From Wenjunlia vitaminophila DSM 41686 (GTDB lineage Bacteria; Actinomycetota; Actinomycetes; Streptomycetales; Streptomycetaceae): a stretch of DNA of 64,000 bases. Below the pieces are notes generated by a model. It searched no databases and was not told the DNA's origin. It saw only the letters and a list, made by a program, of their open reading frames with translations. Each line of letters starts with the position of its first letter. The stretch's first letter is position 1. Made by a program: the position numbers and the translations under genes. Shown here piece by piece: positions 1 to 8,039 of the stretch. The stretch is from positions 1 to 64,000 of the forward strand of contig NZ_KB904635.1 in the NCBI RefSeq assembly GCF_000380165.1, written 5' to 3'.

Positions 1-43
1 GGGCGGGGGTCGCGGCGTCTGGTGCGTGCGATCGCAAGGCGGA

Positions 44-78
44 GGGTCGTCCTCGTACTGGGCGTACGTGGACGATCC
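44..78. other. Possible structured noncoding element near the window edge
   Basis: The first 200 bases hold no gene I can support. Within them GGGTCGTCC (44-52) can pair with GGACGATCC (70-78) with one mismatch. GTAC at 55-58 and GTAC at 64-67 form a smaller inner stem. The sequence looks constrained, but I cannot name a family for it. It could be the tail of a structured RNA or of a feature that begins outside the window. Confidence 0.25.
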
Positions 79-204
79 CGACAACGCAGCGAGCGTGCGT
101 GCCAGGCGTCACGACCCAGGCGGGATTCATCAGACAGGCACTAGGACGGTCTCGGGGGCGCCGCGGCCCGTGGGCGCGTGGACCGGTGGGCGGGCCGGGA
201 CACG

Positions 205-249
205 GCTGACGGCACGGCCCCCCGGTGTGCGGGAGCCCGTGCCGTCAGC
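205..249 (-). terminator. Hairpin terminator after the AIM24 operon
   Basis: A perfect 13-bp inverted repeat (GCTGACGGCACGG at 205-217, its complement at 237-249) lies 28 bases past the stop of the last AIM24 gene on the minus strand. There is no U-tract, as is common for actinomycete terminators. Confidence 0.6.
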
Positions 250-276
250 CACTGGTGTCGCCGTCGTCCCGCTATG

Positions 277-1038
277 TCAGCGGTTGCTCCAGGCGTTGCC
301 CTGGTTCCGCCCCCGGGCGCCCTGCTGGCCCAGGCCGTACTGGGCGGCGGCCCCCCGGCCGATCGGCGCGTTCTGCGGCGGCATCTGCTCGCTGGGCTGG
401 ACCAGGACGTACCCGTTGCCCACGAAGCCGAGCTCCCAGCCCTCACCGGTGTTGCCGCGGCGGCGGAACACCGGGGTGTTGGTGGTCTGGGACTGCATCT
501 GGACCCGCAGGTCGGTGGACCAGGCCACCACCGCGTCCGCGTCGGCGTACGCGTACTTGTCGGGGGTGACGTGCATCAGCAGCGGCTTCCCCGACGTCAT
601 CAGGGCGAGTTTCCCCCGCCCGGTGATGTGGAGGTTGTACGCCCCGGTGCCGGAGATGCCGAACTCGCTGTCCACCGCGATCACGTCGTAGTTGAGCGTG
701 GTGTCCAGGGCCAGGACGTACTGGCTGTCCACGGTGATGCCGTTGTTCGCGATGTCCATGATGTGGATGTACTGGGCCAGGTTGGCCAGGTAGACCGTGC
801 CCTGTCCCGAGCAGCGCATCAGGTCCAGGCCCTCACCGGTGCGCCGGCGGGAGCGCCGCTGGCTCTGGGACTGGTACTCGCCGTCGAAGTCCACCAGCCC
901 CTGGTAGGCCACCATGGCACCCTTGCGGGCGAGCACCTCGGTGTTGCCGTCCACCCGCACCCTGAGCATCTGTTCGTTCTGGAGGGCGTACCGGTCCTGG
1001 GACTGGTTCTCGGTGTTGGCGAAAAGCGGGCTCTGCAT
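277..1038 (-). CDS. AIM24 family protein (third gene of operon)
   Basis: This 253-aa protein belongs to the AIM24 family (DUF124), which forms a double beta-sandwich of unknown biochemical role. The sequence shows the family's repeated pattern: a 'VLARKGAMVAYQG' segment early on, 'LMRCSGQG' and 'VYLA' in the middle, and 'GNGYVLVQPSE' near the end. A Gly/Gln/Arg-rich tail of about 30 residues follows. The ATG start follows the preceding gene by 14 bases, so the two are co-transcribed. The reading frame stays open far upstream of this ATG, but there it only mirrors the neighbouring gene. No signal peptide or membrane segment is visible, so it is probably cytoplasmic. Confidence 0.85.
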   Translation of the reverse strand: MQSPLFANTENQSQDRYALQNEQMLRVRVDGNTEVLARKGAMVAYQGLVDFDGEYQSQSQRRSRRRTGEGLDLMRCSGQGTVYLANLAQYIHIMDIANNGITVDSQYVLALDTTLNYDVIAVDSEFGISGTGAYNLHITGRGKLALMTSGKPLLMHVTPDKYAYADADAVVAWSTDLRVQMQSQTTNTPVFRRRGNTGEGWELGFVGNGYVLVQPSEQMPPQNAPIGRGAAAQYGLGQQGARGRNQGNAWSNR

Positions 1039-1052
1039 GAGTCTTGTCCCCC

Positions 1053-1736
1053 TCAGCCCCGGATCCGGAGGCGGTCGGTGCTGTCCTCGCTGGGCTGGAC
1101 GACGACGAAGCCCTGCCCCGAGAACGCGATCTGGAAGGCTTCCCCGGTGCCCCGCCCGACCAGGGCGGACGCCTTGAAGCTGCGCTTGGCCTTCATCTTC
1201 AGGCCGGTCGTCCAGGCCACCAGGGCGTCGGGGTCCACGCAGGTGGCGTCCTCGCCGGTGCCGCAGTCCACGACCACGGGGTTGCCCCGGGACGTCAGCG
1301 CGATCCACCCGGTCCCCGAGATGGTCACGTTGAACAGGCCCTGGCCGGCGAACTTGGCCACGCCCTTGACCTTCTCCACGCCCCACTGGAGGTGGGCGTC
1401 GAAGGCCAGGATGTTGGTGCCGTTGACCGAGAGGTAGTCGTTGTTGAGGTGGACGACGACCACGTCGGCGCCGTAGTCGGCGAGGTAGAGGATGCCGTCA
1501 CCGCTGCACTTCATCACCGGTGCGCCCTCACCGGTGATCCACTCCGCGGCGGCCTGGCGCACCGCCGGGGGGTTGGGCTCGTACTGGATGTAGCCCTCGT
1601 AGGCGACCATGGAGCCGGTGCGGGCGAACAGGTCCTGCCCGCTGGCCATGGCGACCTTGAGCATCGTCGAGCCGTGGTTCTCCATCCGGACGGCCATGGG
1701 GCTCGGCGCGTAGCCCGCGATCATCTGCTGGTCCAT
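1053..1736 (-). CDS. AIM24 family protein (second gene of operon)
   Basis: This 227-aa AIM24-family protein is a paralogue of both neighbours. It shares 'ARTGSMVAYEG' near residue 40, 'VMKCSGDGILYLADYG' near residue 80 and 'FSGQGFVVVQPSE' at the C-terminus. It begins with ATG 8 bases downstream of the TerD-AIM24 stop, so translational coupling is likely. The molecular function of AIM24 proteins is not established. In actinomycetes they often sit beside TerD-type stress proteins, which fits the fused first gene here. Confidence 0.85.
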   Translation of the reverse strand: MDQQMIAGYAPSPMAVRMENHGSTMLKVAMASGQDLFARTGSMVAYEGYIQYEPNPPAVRQAAAEWITGEGAPVMKCSGDGILYLADYGADVVVVHLNNDYLSVNGTNILAFDAHLQWGVEKVKGVAKFAGQGLFNVTISGTGWIALTSRGNPVVVDCGTGEDATCVDPDALVAWTTGLKMKAKRSFKASALVGRGTGEAFQIAFSGQGFVVVQPSEDSTDRLRIRG

Positions 1737-1744
1737 GTTCGCTC

Positions 1745-3304
1745 TCAAACCTCGTACGGCTGGACGACGATGAAGTTGCCGGGGGCACCACGGAACTGGA
1801 GGTTCACGGTCTCCCCGCTGTGGCCCGGGTAAGCGGTCCGGCGCAGCCGCACCTGGCTGGACAGCATCACCTGGGAGGCGGCGGACCAGGCGACGATCGC
1901 GTTGCTGTCGGCGTAGGTGGTCGGGGTGACGGGCAGCACGACCGGGGTGCCGTGGGTCTTGACCACCACGGTGCCGGTGCCGCTGAACTGCATGGTGAAC
2001 AGCGCCCCGCCGGGGATGCCGTGTCCCTCGATCCGACGGACCTCGAACTGGAGGGACTCGTCGAACGCCAGCACGTTCTCGGCGCTGACGCAGATGGCGT
2101 CGCCCTGCAACTCGATCGGATGCAGGTGGCTGGCGTCCTCGGCGAGGAACACCTGGCCCTTGCCGGTGCACCGCATGAGCTCGAGCTCCTGGCCGGTGGC
2201 GTTGCCCACCGCCCGCCCGAGGATTCCGGTGCTCTTACGCGAGAAGTCCACCTTGCCCTGGTACAGCACCATGCTGCCCTGACGGGCGAGGACCGCCGGG
2301 CCGCCGGCCTGGAGCTGGGCACGGACCAGCCTGTGGTTCTGCAGGCCCCAGCGCCCGGTGACCGGGGTCTCCCGGTGCGGCTGGAGGGCGGCCTGCACGC
2401 CGGGTTGGGCCGGGACCTGCGCCACCTGGGGGCTGCCGCCGGGGGACGGGAACTGCCCCGGGACACCCGGAGGCTGCTGGCCCGGCACCTGGCCGAACAA
2501 GGGAGCGCCGGGCGGGGCCACCGCCTCGGGGACGCCGGGCGGGGAGACCGCCCCCGGAGGCTGCACCGGCTGGCCGAACGGAGGAGCGACCGGGGCTCCC
2601 GGCGAGGTGGCGACCGGGGCGACCTGTTGCGGGATCGTCGGGGCCTGCGGCGCGCCGAACGCGGGGGCCGGCGCGGGCGGCGGGACGGGAGCGGGGGCCG
2701 GCGGGGGCGCGAAGCCGGGCGCGGGACCGCCCGGGGGCGCGAAGCTCGGGGTCTGGGCCGGCGCGGCCGGCTGCTCTTCGGCGACCTCACCACCGAAGTT
2801 CTTCAGCAGCGCGTCGAGCCCTCCGTCGAACCCCTGGCCGACCGCGGCGAACCGCCAGACGTCCTTGCGGTAGATGTCCCCCAACATCACGGCGCGCTCG
2901 GTGGTGAACTCCGACCCGTTGAACGGGTAGCGGGCGACCTCCTCGCCCCCTGCGACCAGGCGGATGTAACCAGGGCCGATCTGCGACATCTGGCCGTTGC
3001 CGTCGATGGTGGCGGTGAAGGACAAACGGTGGATCTGCGCCGGGATGCGGTCGAGGGTGACCCGGAACGACTGGGTGTCGCCGGCCTGTTCGCCGAGCTG
3101 CTGGATGGAACCCTCGGGCGACTGCGGCTGGTTGAAGAAGATGAAGTACTGGTCATCGGACAGCCGCTCGTCAGCGTCGAGACCAAAACAACTGATGTCA
3201 AAGGTGAGGCCGGGTGCGGTGATCAGCACGCCGACGTAGAGATCCGTCCCGGCTGTCAGATCGCTGATCTTGGCCTTGTGGCCGCGTTGAAATTCCCTGG
3301 CCAT
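1745..3304 (-). CDS. TerD-AIM24 fusion protein
   Basis: This 519-aa two-domain protein has a TerD-like N-terminal part (about 1-175), a low-complexity Pro/Ala/Gly linker (about 180-310) and an AIM24 domain (about 320-519, ending 'GNFIVVQPYEV'). The N-terminal part shows the TerD hallmarks 'FDISCFGLDADERLSDDQYFIFFNQ' split across residues 35-60 and 'VARYPFNG' near 125. TerD domains bind calcium and occur in tellurite, stress and phage-response clusters. The ATG start has a GGGGGAC ribosome site about 10 bases upstream. It heads the three-gene AIM24 operon. Function is inferred only from the domains. Confidence 0.85.
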   Translation of the reverse strand: MAREFQRGHKAKISDLTAGTDLYVGVLITAPGLTFDISCFGLDADERLSDDQYFIFFNQPQSPEGSIQQLGEQAGDTQSFRVTLDRIPAQIHRLSFTATIDGNGQMSQIGPGYIRLVAGGEEVARYPFNGSEFTTERAVMLGDIYRKDVWRFAAVGQGFDGGLDALLKNFGGEVAEEQPAAPAQTPSFAPPGGPAPGFAPPPAPAPVPPPAPAPAFGAPQAPTIPQQVAPVATSPGAPVAPPFGQPVQPPGAVSPPGVPEAVAPPGAPLFGQVPGQQPPGVPGQFPSPGGSPQVAQVPAQPGVQAALQPHRETPVTGRWGLQNHRLVRAQLQAGGPAVLARQGSMVLYQGKVDFSRKSTGILGRAVGNATGQELELMRCTGKGQVFLAEDASHLHPIELQGDAICVSAENVLAFDESLQFEVRRIEGHGIPGGALFTMQFSGTGTVVVKTHGTPVVLPVTPTTYADSNAIVAWSAASQVMLSSQVRLRRTAYPGHSGETVNLQFRGAPGNFIVVQPYEV

Positions 3305-3416
3305 ACGTACCGACCGTCCCCCATCCGTTGTCGTTTGCCCTCGTGACGCAAGAGGCTATCCGGCCACCGCGGCTCAGCGGCACATCGGGGGTGTGATTCT
3401 TGACCGGACTTCACCG

Positions 3417-4037
3417 TCAGCTGTCCGCCGCGTCGTCACCCTCCTGCCGGGGGTCGGGCACCGGCAGGTGCGGCAGCCGGCCGGCCGCCACCACCCCCTC
3501 GAGGTAGCCGCGGGCCCGTTCGGTGCGCGGGTACGCCTCGAGCAACGCCCAGAATGCCGGGCCGTGGCCGGGCACCAACAGGTGTGCCAGCTCGTGGAGG
3601 AGGACGTAGTCCAGCACGTAGTCGGGCATGCCCCGCAACCGGTGGGAGAGTCGGATGCTGCCCTCAGCCGGGGTGCACGAGCCCCAGCGGGTGTTCTGGT
3701 TGGTCACCCAGCGCACGCTGGCCGGTTCGGCGCGGCCGTCGAGGTACTCGGCGGAGAGCTGGGCGGCCCGCTCGGCCAGCTCCTGACTGCCGAGGGACTG
3801 CTTGCTCTCCTGGGCGGCGAGCTTGTCCAGCATCAGGGCGACCCAGCGCTTCTCCTCGGCGTCGGACATCCGCGCGGGGATGAGCACGATGGTCCGGTCC
3901 CCCTCGCGGTAGGCCGCCACGGTGCGGCGGCGTCGGGTGCTGCGGCGGACCTCCACCGCCCCCGACGCGGCTCCCACGGGGCCCGGGGCGGTGCACCGGA
4001 CAGTCGCCACGGGCGACGAGATGTGGTCGGCGGACAC
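3417..4037 (-). CDS. YgjP/SprT-like zinc metallopeptidase (M48 family)
   Basis: A 206-aa protein with 'HELAHLLVPGH' at residues 148-158, an HExxH zinc site followed by a third His, and 'NQNTRWGSC' just before it. This is the YgjP (DUF45, UTP pyrophosphatase-related) pattern. An Arg-rich basic stretch (about 31-39) precedes the domain. The GTG at 4037 was chosen because it gives the usual family length. An in-frame ATG at 4133 would add 32 residues that do not look coding. The gene faces away from the ThiF-like gene. Substrate is unknown. Confidence 0.8.
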   Translation of the reverse strand: MSADHISSPVATVRCTAPGPVGAASGAVEVRRSTRRRRTVAAYREGDRTIVLIPARMSDAEEKRWVALMLDKLAAQESKQSLGSQELAERAAQLSAEYLDGRAEPASVRWVTNQNTRWGSCTPAEGSIRLSHRLRGMPDYVLDYVLLHELAHLLVPGHGPAFWALLEAYPRTERARGYLEGVVAAGRLPHLPVPDPRQEGDDAADS

Positions 4038-4399
4038 GTGACCGACGGTACCGGCTCCTGGTCGGATGCGTCCCGCCGACGAGGTCGCTCCGGAGAATCC
4101 GTTGCACGGAATTCGCCCGATGTACCCCAGCATCAGAGGACAATTTAGAGGAAATTACTCATTTATCTGGTATTACTAAATGAATAACGGCAGCGGGCTG
4201 TGGATAACTCGGCTCCGCCTGGAAGCCGTTCCTGCATGCTGGGCACCGTGGTCGAGGCCGGACGGCACCAGCACCACGGCAGCCCAGCACCACGGCAGCC
4301 CAGCACCACGACGACCCAGCACCACCACAGACCAGGCCGCGGCTGACCAGGCCGCGACAGACCAGGCGCAGACCGAGCAGCGAGCCACGGGGGGACACA
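4038..4399. other. Divergent intergenic region with AT-rich core and tandem repeats
   Basis: This 362-bp region separates the minus-strand metallopeptidase from the plus-strand ThiF-like gene. Positions 4139-4190 are strikingly AT-rich for this genome and include CATTTA (4160-4165) opposite TAAATG (4177-4182), a likely promoter or operator zone. Two short tandem repeats follow (listed separately). I see no convincing gene. Confidence 0.5.
4268..4371. repeat. Two adjacent tandem repeats (16-bp x4, 15-bp x3)
   Basis: CCAGCACCACGGCAGC recurs at 4268, 4284, 4300 and 4316 (period 16, last copies diverged). GACCAGGCCGCG then recurs at 4330, 4345 and 4360 (period 15, last copy GACCAGGCGCAG). They lie in the leader of the ThiF-like gene. 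The two periods differ, so a single translated repeat protein is unlikely. Confidence 0.8.
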
Positions 4400-5572
4400 G
4401 TGCGTCCGATGATCAAGCCAGCGATGCGGCGGACCTGGCGGAGCAGGGACACCGTGCAGTTCGGTGTCACGCCGGAGCAGGCGGTGGTGGTGGAGCAGGT
4501 GGACGAGGGCAGTGCCGAGCTGCTGGACCTGCTGGACGGCACCCGCAGTCTGGAGCGGCTGCGGACGGAGGCGGCGCGACTGGGGGTGAGCGGGCGGCGG
4601 GTGGACCGGCTGCTCCGGGTGCTGGGCGAAGGCGGGGTGCTGGACGACGCGAAGGCCACGGCCGATGCCCTGCACGACCTGCCGCCCGCCGAGCGGGAGC
4701 GGCTCCGCCCGGACCTGTCGTCCCTGGCGATGCTGCATCCCGCGCCGGGGGCCGGCGCGGCCAGGTTCCTCGGGCGGGCCGGGGCCACGGTGCACGTGCG
4801 GGGTGCGGGGCGGGTCGGTGCCGCGGTGGCCACCGTGTTGGCCGCGGCGGGCATCGGCAGGGTGGAGGTGACGGACAGCGGCCGGGTGGAGCCCTGGGAC
4901 ATCTCACCGTGCGGCATGACGGTCAGGGAGCGCGGGTTGCGCCGTGGTGCCGCCGCACGGGCGGCGATGCGCAGGACCGGGACGGCCGTGGTGCGGCGGG
5001 GCACGCGGAGCCGCGTGGGACTGGTCGTGTTGGCTCCCCGTGACGGGCTCCGTGCCTACACCCCGGAGCCGCTGGAGAGCCGATCGCTGCTGGACGCCGG
5101 TGTCCCCCACCTCTACGCGGGTGTCCTCGAGGGGACGGGGTTCGTGGGGCCGCTGGTGGTGCCGCGGTCCAGCAGGTGGGCGTGCGGGGAGTGCGTGACC
5201 CGGCACCACGGGGACGCGGACCCGGCCTGGCCGCGGATACTGACCCAACTCGGGTCGGGGCGGCCCGGTCCGCTTCCGGCCTGCGACGTGGCGCTCTCCT
5301 CGACGGTGGCCGGGCTGGCCGCACTGCACGCGCTGATGTTCCTCGACGGCGGGGTACCGGCGAGTCTGGGAGGCCGGGTGGAGGTGTCCCTGGCGGACAG
5401 CGGAGTGATCGTCCGGCCGGTGTCTCCGCACCCGGGTTGCTGGGGCGCGCGCAAGCCGGGCCATGGCCGCGAATCGGTGGGGAGTGCACCTGCCGTGGTA
5501 CGGGACCAGCAGGTGACAATGGAGGTGGATGGAGGGGTTGCTCACCAGGGCGCGCCGCCGATCGGAGAGTAG
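4400..5572 (+). CDS. ThiF-like (E1-type) adenylyltransferase-fold protein
   Basis: This 390-aa protein has an N-terminal helical part of about 110 residues resembling a leader-peptide-binding winged helix ('TPEQAVVVEQVDEGSAELL'). A Rossmann-type E1/ThiF fold follows ('VHVRGAGRVGAAVATVLAAAG', 'VEVTDSGRV'). The pair CGEC near residue 263 could bind zinc together with a later Cys. The usual E1 GxGxxG is present but the catalytic Arg/Lys set is not obvious, so activity is uncertain. The start is GTG with a GGGGG site upstream. No RiPP precursor or cyclodehydratase lies nearby. The ABC1 kinase gene begins 5 bases after its stop, so the two are likely one operon. Confidence 0.7.
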   Translation: MRPMIKPAMRRTWRSRDTVQFGVTPEQAVVVEQVDEGSAELLDLLDGTRSLERLRTEAARLGVSGRRVDRLLRVLGEGGVLDDAKATADALHDLPPAERERLRPDLSSLAMLHPAPGAGAARFLGRAGATVHVRGAGRVGAAVATVLAAAGIGRVEVTDSGRVEPWDISPCGMTVRERGLRRGAAARAAMRRTGTAVVRRGTRSRVGLVVLAPRDGLRAYTPEPLESRSLLDAGVPHLYAGVLEGTGFVGPLVVPRSSRWACGECVTRHHGDADPAWPRILTQLGSGRPGPLPACDVALSSTVAGLAALHALMFLDGGVPASLGGRVEVSLADSGVIVRPVSPHPGCWGARKPGHGRESVGSAPAVVRDQQVTMEVDGGVAHQGAPPIGE

Positions 5573-5577
5573 GGTGC

Positions 5578-6987
5578 ATGTCTGATCTTCCGCGCAAGGC
5601 AGTGACGCGCACCGCCAAGCTGGCCGCACTCCCCCTGGGCTTCGCCGGGCGGGCCACCCTGGGCCTGGGCAAACGCATCGGGGGGCGGCCGGCGGAGATC
5701 GTCGCCACCGAGTTGCAGCAGCGCACGGCGGAACAGCTCTTCAAGGTGCTCGGCGAGCTCAAGGGCGGGGCCATGAAGTTCGGCCAGGCCATGTCGGTGT
5801 TCGAGGCCGCCCTGCCGGAAGAGGTGGCCGGCCCCTACCGGGCCGCGCTGACCAAACTCCAGGACGCCGCCCCGCCGATGCCGGCACGCACCGTGCACAA
5901 GGTGCTCGCCCAGCGCATGGGCCCGGACTGGCGGACGTCCTTCGTCGAGTTCGACGACGCTCCCGCTGCCGCGGCCTCGATCGGGCAGGTGCACCGCGCG
6001 GTGTGGCAGGACGGCCGCGAGGTGGCCGTCAAGATCCAGTATCCGGGGGCCGGTGAGGCACTCCTGACGGACCTGGCGCAACTGGGCCGGGTGGCCCGTC
6101 TCTTCGGTCCGCTCATCCCCGGGATGGACATGAAGCCCTTGATCGCGGAACTGCGGGCCAGGGTCTCCGAGGAGCTGGACTACGACCTCGAGGCCCAGGC
6201 CCAGGGGCTGCACGCGGAGGAGTTCGCCGACGACCCGGACTTCTTCGTCCCCGCGGTGGTCCACCAGACGGACCAGGTGCTGGTCACCGAGTGGATGGAC
6301 GGAGTGCCGCTGGCGGAGGTGATCTCCGGCGGCAGTCGGGAGGAGCGGGACCGCGCCGGTCAGCTCCTGGCCCGCTTCCTGTTCGCCGGACCGTCCCGCA
6401 CCGGGCTGCTGCACGCCGATCCGCACCCGGGGAACTTCCGCCTGCTGGTGGACGACGGCCCACCGGAGGGCTGGCGGCTGGGCGTGATGGACTTCGGCAC
6501 CGTGGACCGGCTGCCGGAGGGCCTGCCGGAGCCGATCGGGACCGCGCTGCGACTCACCCTCGAGGGGGATGCGGGCGCCGTGCTGGAGCTGCTCCGCCGG
6601 GAGGGGTTCGTCAAGCCCACCATCGAGCTCGAGCCGGATGCGGTGCTCGACTACCTGCTGCCGATCGTCGAGCCGGCCGACGTGGACGAGTTCTCCTTCA
6701 ACCGCGCGTGGATGCGGACGCAGGCCGCCCGGATCGCGGACCCCCGCTCCCCCGCCCACACCCTCGGCAAGCAGCTCAATCTGCCTCCGGCCTACCTGCT
6801 GATCCATCGGGTCACCCTCAGCACCATAGGCGTGCTCTGCCAGCTCGACGCGCGGGTGCGACTGCGTGAGGAACTGCTCGACTGGCTGCCCTGCTTCGCC
6901 GACGAGGAGGAGGGCGAGCCCGGGCAGTGGCAGGAGGCGTCGCAGGAGGAGGAACACCAGCCCGAGCCTGAGGCTCCCGTGGTGTAG
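5578..6987 (+). CDS. ABC1/AarF-type atypical kinase
   Basis: A 469-aa protein of the ABC1 (UbiB/COQ8) family. It carries the family-specific KFGQ motif at 67-70, an Ala-rich loop 'ASIGQVHRA' (about 133-141), the VAVKIQ lysine at 152, 'HADPHPGNF' as catalytic loop and 'VMDFGT' as the metal-binding DFG. The family usually supports quinone or lipid metabolism through ATPase activity. In mycobacteria the orthologue Rv3197 also sits beside whiB7 and has been linked to macrolide tolerance. The ATG at 5578 has GGAG 11 bases upstream. The acidic C-terminal tail (about 440-469) is probably disordered. Confidence 0.9.
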   Translation: MSDLPRKAVTRTAKLAALPLGFAGRATLGLGKRIGGRPAEIVATELQQRTAEQLFKVLGELKGGAMKFGQAMSVFEAALPEEVAGPYRAALTKLQDAAPPMPARTVHKVLAQRMGPDWRTSFVEFDDAPAAAASIGQVHRAVWQDGREVAVKIQYPGAGEALLTDLAQLGRVARLFGPLIPGMDMKPLIAELRARVSEELDYDLEAQAQGLHAEEFADDPDFFVPAVVHQTDQVLVTEWMDGVPLAEVISGGSREERDRAGQLLARFLFAGPSRTGLLHADPHPGNFRLLVDDGPPEGWRLGVMDFGTVDRLPEGLPEPIGTALRLTLEGDAGAVLELLRREGFVKPTIELEPDAVLDYLLPIVEPADVDEFSFNRAWMRTQAARIADPRSPAHTLGKQLNLPPAYLLIHRVTLSTIGVLCQLDARVRLREELLDWLPCFADEEEGEPGQWQEASQEEEHQPEPEAPVV

Positions 6988-7200
6988 TCCCCTGCCGGCG
7001 CCAGCCACCGGTCGGCGCCAGTGCCGGTGACTGGTGCCAAGTCCCCGGTGAGCGGGGCCCGTCGGTCACGGGAGGGGGCGGGACGCCGACGGCCGCCCCA
7101 CCGGGGTAACGGTGGGACGGCCGGTGGTTCCTGCCGGTGAAGGGCCGGCCGCTGCCGCTTCCCGCGGGCGGCCGGACCTGTGTGGCGCTGGTGTGCGGGC

Positions 7201-7219
7201 CCGGTGACGGGGTCACCGG
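7201..7219. terminator. Possible bidirectional hairpin between convergent genes
   Basis: CCGGTGAC (7201-7208) and GTCACCGG (7212-7219) form a perfect 8-bp stem with a 3-base loop. It sits just past the stop of the small basic protein gene and faces the end of the ABC1 gene. There is no U-tract. The rest of 6988-7226 is GC-rich noncoding sequence. Confidence 0.4.
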
Positions 7220-7226
7220 TGCCTCA

Positions 7227-7466
7227 TCACTCCTGCTTCATCAGCGCGATGGCCAACGCGCGGCGGGCGCGCAGCGACGCGCGCTCCGCCCGGCGTTGGA
7301 GTTTGCGCGCCTGCACGACGCGGAGAGCCCTGCGTTGGGACTCCGCCTCGGCGAGGCGCTCCTGCATTCGCACCCGGGCCAGGGCTTCTGGCATGAGTTG
7401 CATTTCACGGCTCCGGTTCTGGTTTGGTGCACCGATGGGGACGGGGGTGGAGAGGGTGTGATTCAT
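7227..7466 (-). CDS. Small basic helical protein downstream of whiB7
   Basis: A 79-aa protein that I cannot assign to a named family. From about residue 20 onward it is a continuous, strongly charged helix rich in Arg, Ala, Glu and Gln ('RMQERLAEAESQRRALRV'). It could form a coiled coil or bind nucleic acid. It begins 42 bases after the whiB7 stop and should share its transcript, so its expression may follow WhiB7 induction. The ATG start was chosen over longer in-frame options because those extend back over whiB7. Confidence 0.65.
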   Translation of the reverse strand: MNHTLSTPVPIGAPNQNRSREMQLMPEALARVRMQERLAEAESQRRALRVVQARKLQRRAERASLRARRALAIALMKQE

Positions 7467-7507
7467 GGGGACCTGCTTGCTGTGAGAGGGGACGGGGAGG
7501 TGTGCGT

Positions 7508-7795
7508 TCACGCCATGACGGGGTTCTTCCGGGGACGCCCGCGCGGACGCTTCCGCGGCACGACGACACCCTGGACGAACAGCTCGCCACCCCAGACACC
7601 CCAGGGCTCGCGGCGGTCCTTGGCTCCCTGGAGGCACAGCTCACGAACCGGGCAGGTCTGGCAGAGGGACTTGGCGTACTCGACGTCCGCCGGCGACTCC
7701 GCGAAGAAGACCTCGGGGTCGTAGGAGCGGCAGGGAACGGTGACGCCAAGGCGCTCGGCCTCTTCGAAGGCCGGGGAGAGATCAGTCAGTTGCAT
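7508..7795 (-). CDS. whiB7: WhiB7/WblC redox-linked transcription activator
   Basis: The protein has the WhiB iron-sulfur cysteines (C in 'VPCRSYDP', then 'CQTCPVRELC'), the beta-turn 'EPWGVWGG' and the WhiB7-specific AT-hook 'RGRPRKNP' at the C-terminus. WhiB7 binds the primary sigma factor and activates AT-flanked promoters of intrinsic resistance genes in response to ribosome-targeting drugs. The ATG at 7795 (95 aa) has GGAGG 8 bases upstream. A GTG at 7879 (123 aa) also has a GAGGA site 9 bases upstream, and its Pro-rich extension resembles the longer Streptomyces WblC proteins. The AT-hook makes the family assignment firm; the start is not. Confidence 0.95.
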   Translation of the reverse strand: MQLTDLSPAFEEAERLGVTVPCRSYDPEVFFAESPADVEYAKSLCQTCPVRELCLQGAKDRREPWGVWGGELFVQGVVVPRKRPRGRPRKNPVMA

Positions 7796-7982
7796 CAAGG
7801 AAGCCTCCGAGGGCTCAGGAGGAGGGATCGCGGGGGTCTGCTCGTTGGACGGGGAGTGCGGAGGTTTCACCGGGTGCACGGTTTCGTCTTCCTCGTCTGG
7901 TCGGGCCGGCCGGGGGCCGGTTGTTGGTTGGTACCGGGTCGCCCTCCCGCCCCACCGGGGTGGGAAGGCCGGCCAAACAAAA

Positions 7983-8015
7983 GGGCCGCGGATCCCGGTT
8001 CGGGTTCCGCGGCCC
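7983..8015 (-). terminator. Intrinsic terminator in the whiB7 leader (attenuator)
   Basis: On the minus strand GGGCCGCGGAACCC pairs with GGGATCCGCGGCCC (one mismatch, 5-base loop) and is followed at once by TTTTGTTTG. A real U-tract is rare in this genome. The hairpin lies 24 bases past the leader ORF stop and 103-187 bases before the two possible whiB7 starts. It therefore controls read-through into whiB7. Confidence 0.85.
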
Positions 8016-8039
8016 TGAAGGTGCCGACCTGATGGTGAA

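Noticed and set aside
4180-5043. Plus-strand ATG frame through the tandem repeats
   Set aside because: It lacks a ribosome site, runs into the ThiF-like gene in another frame and shows no codon bias after the repeats.
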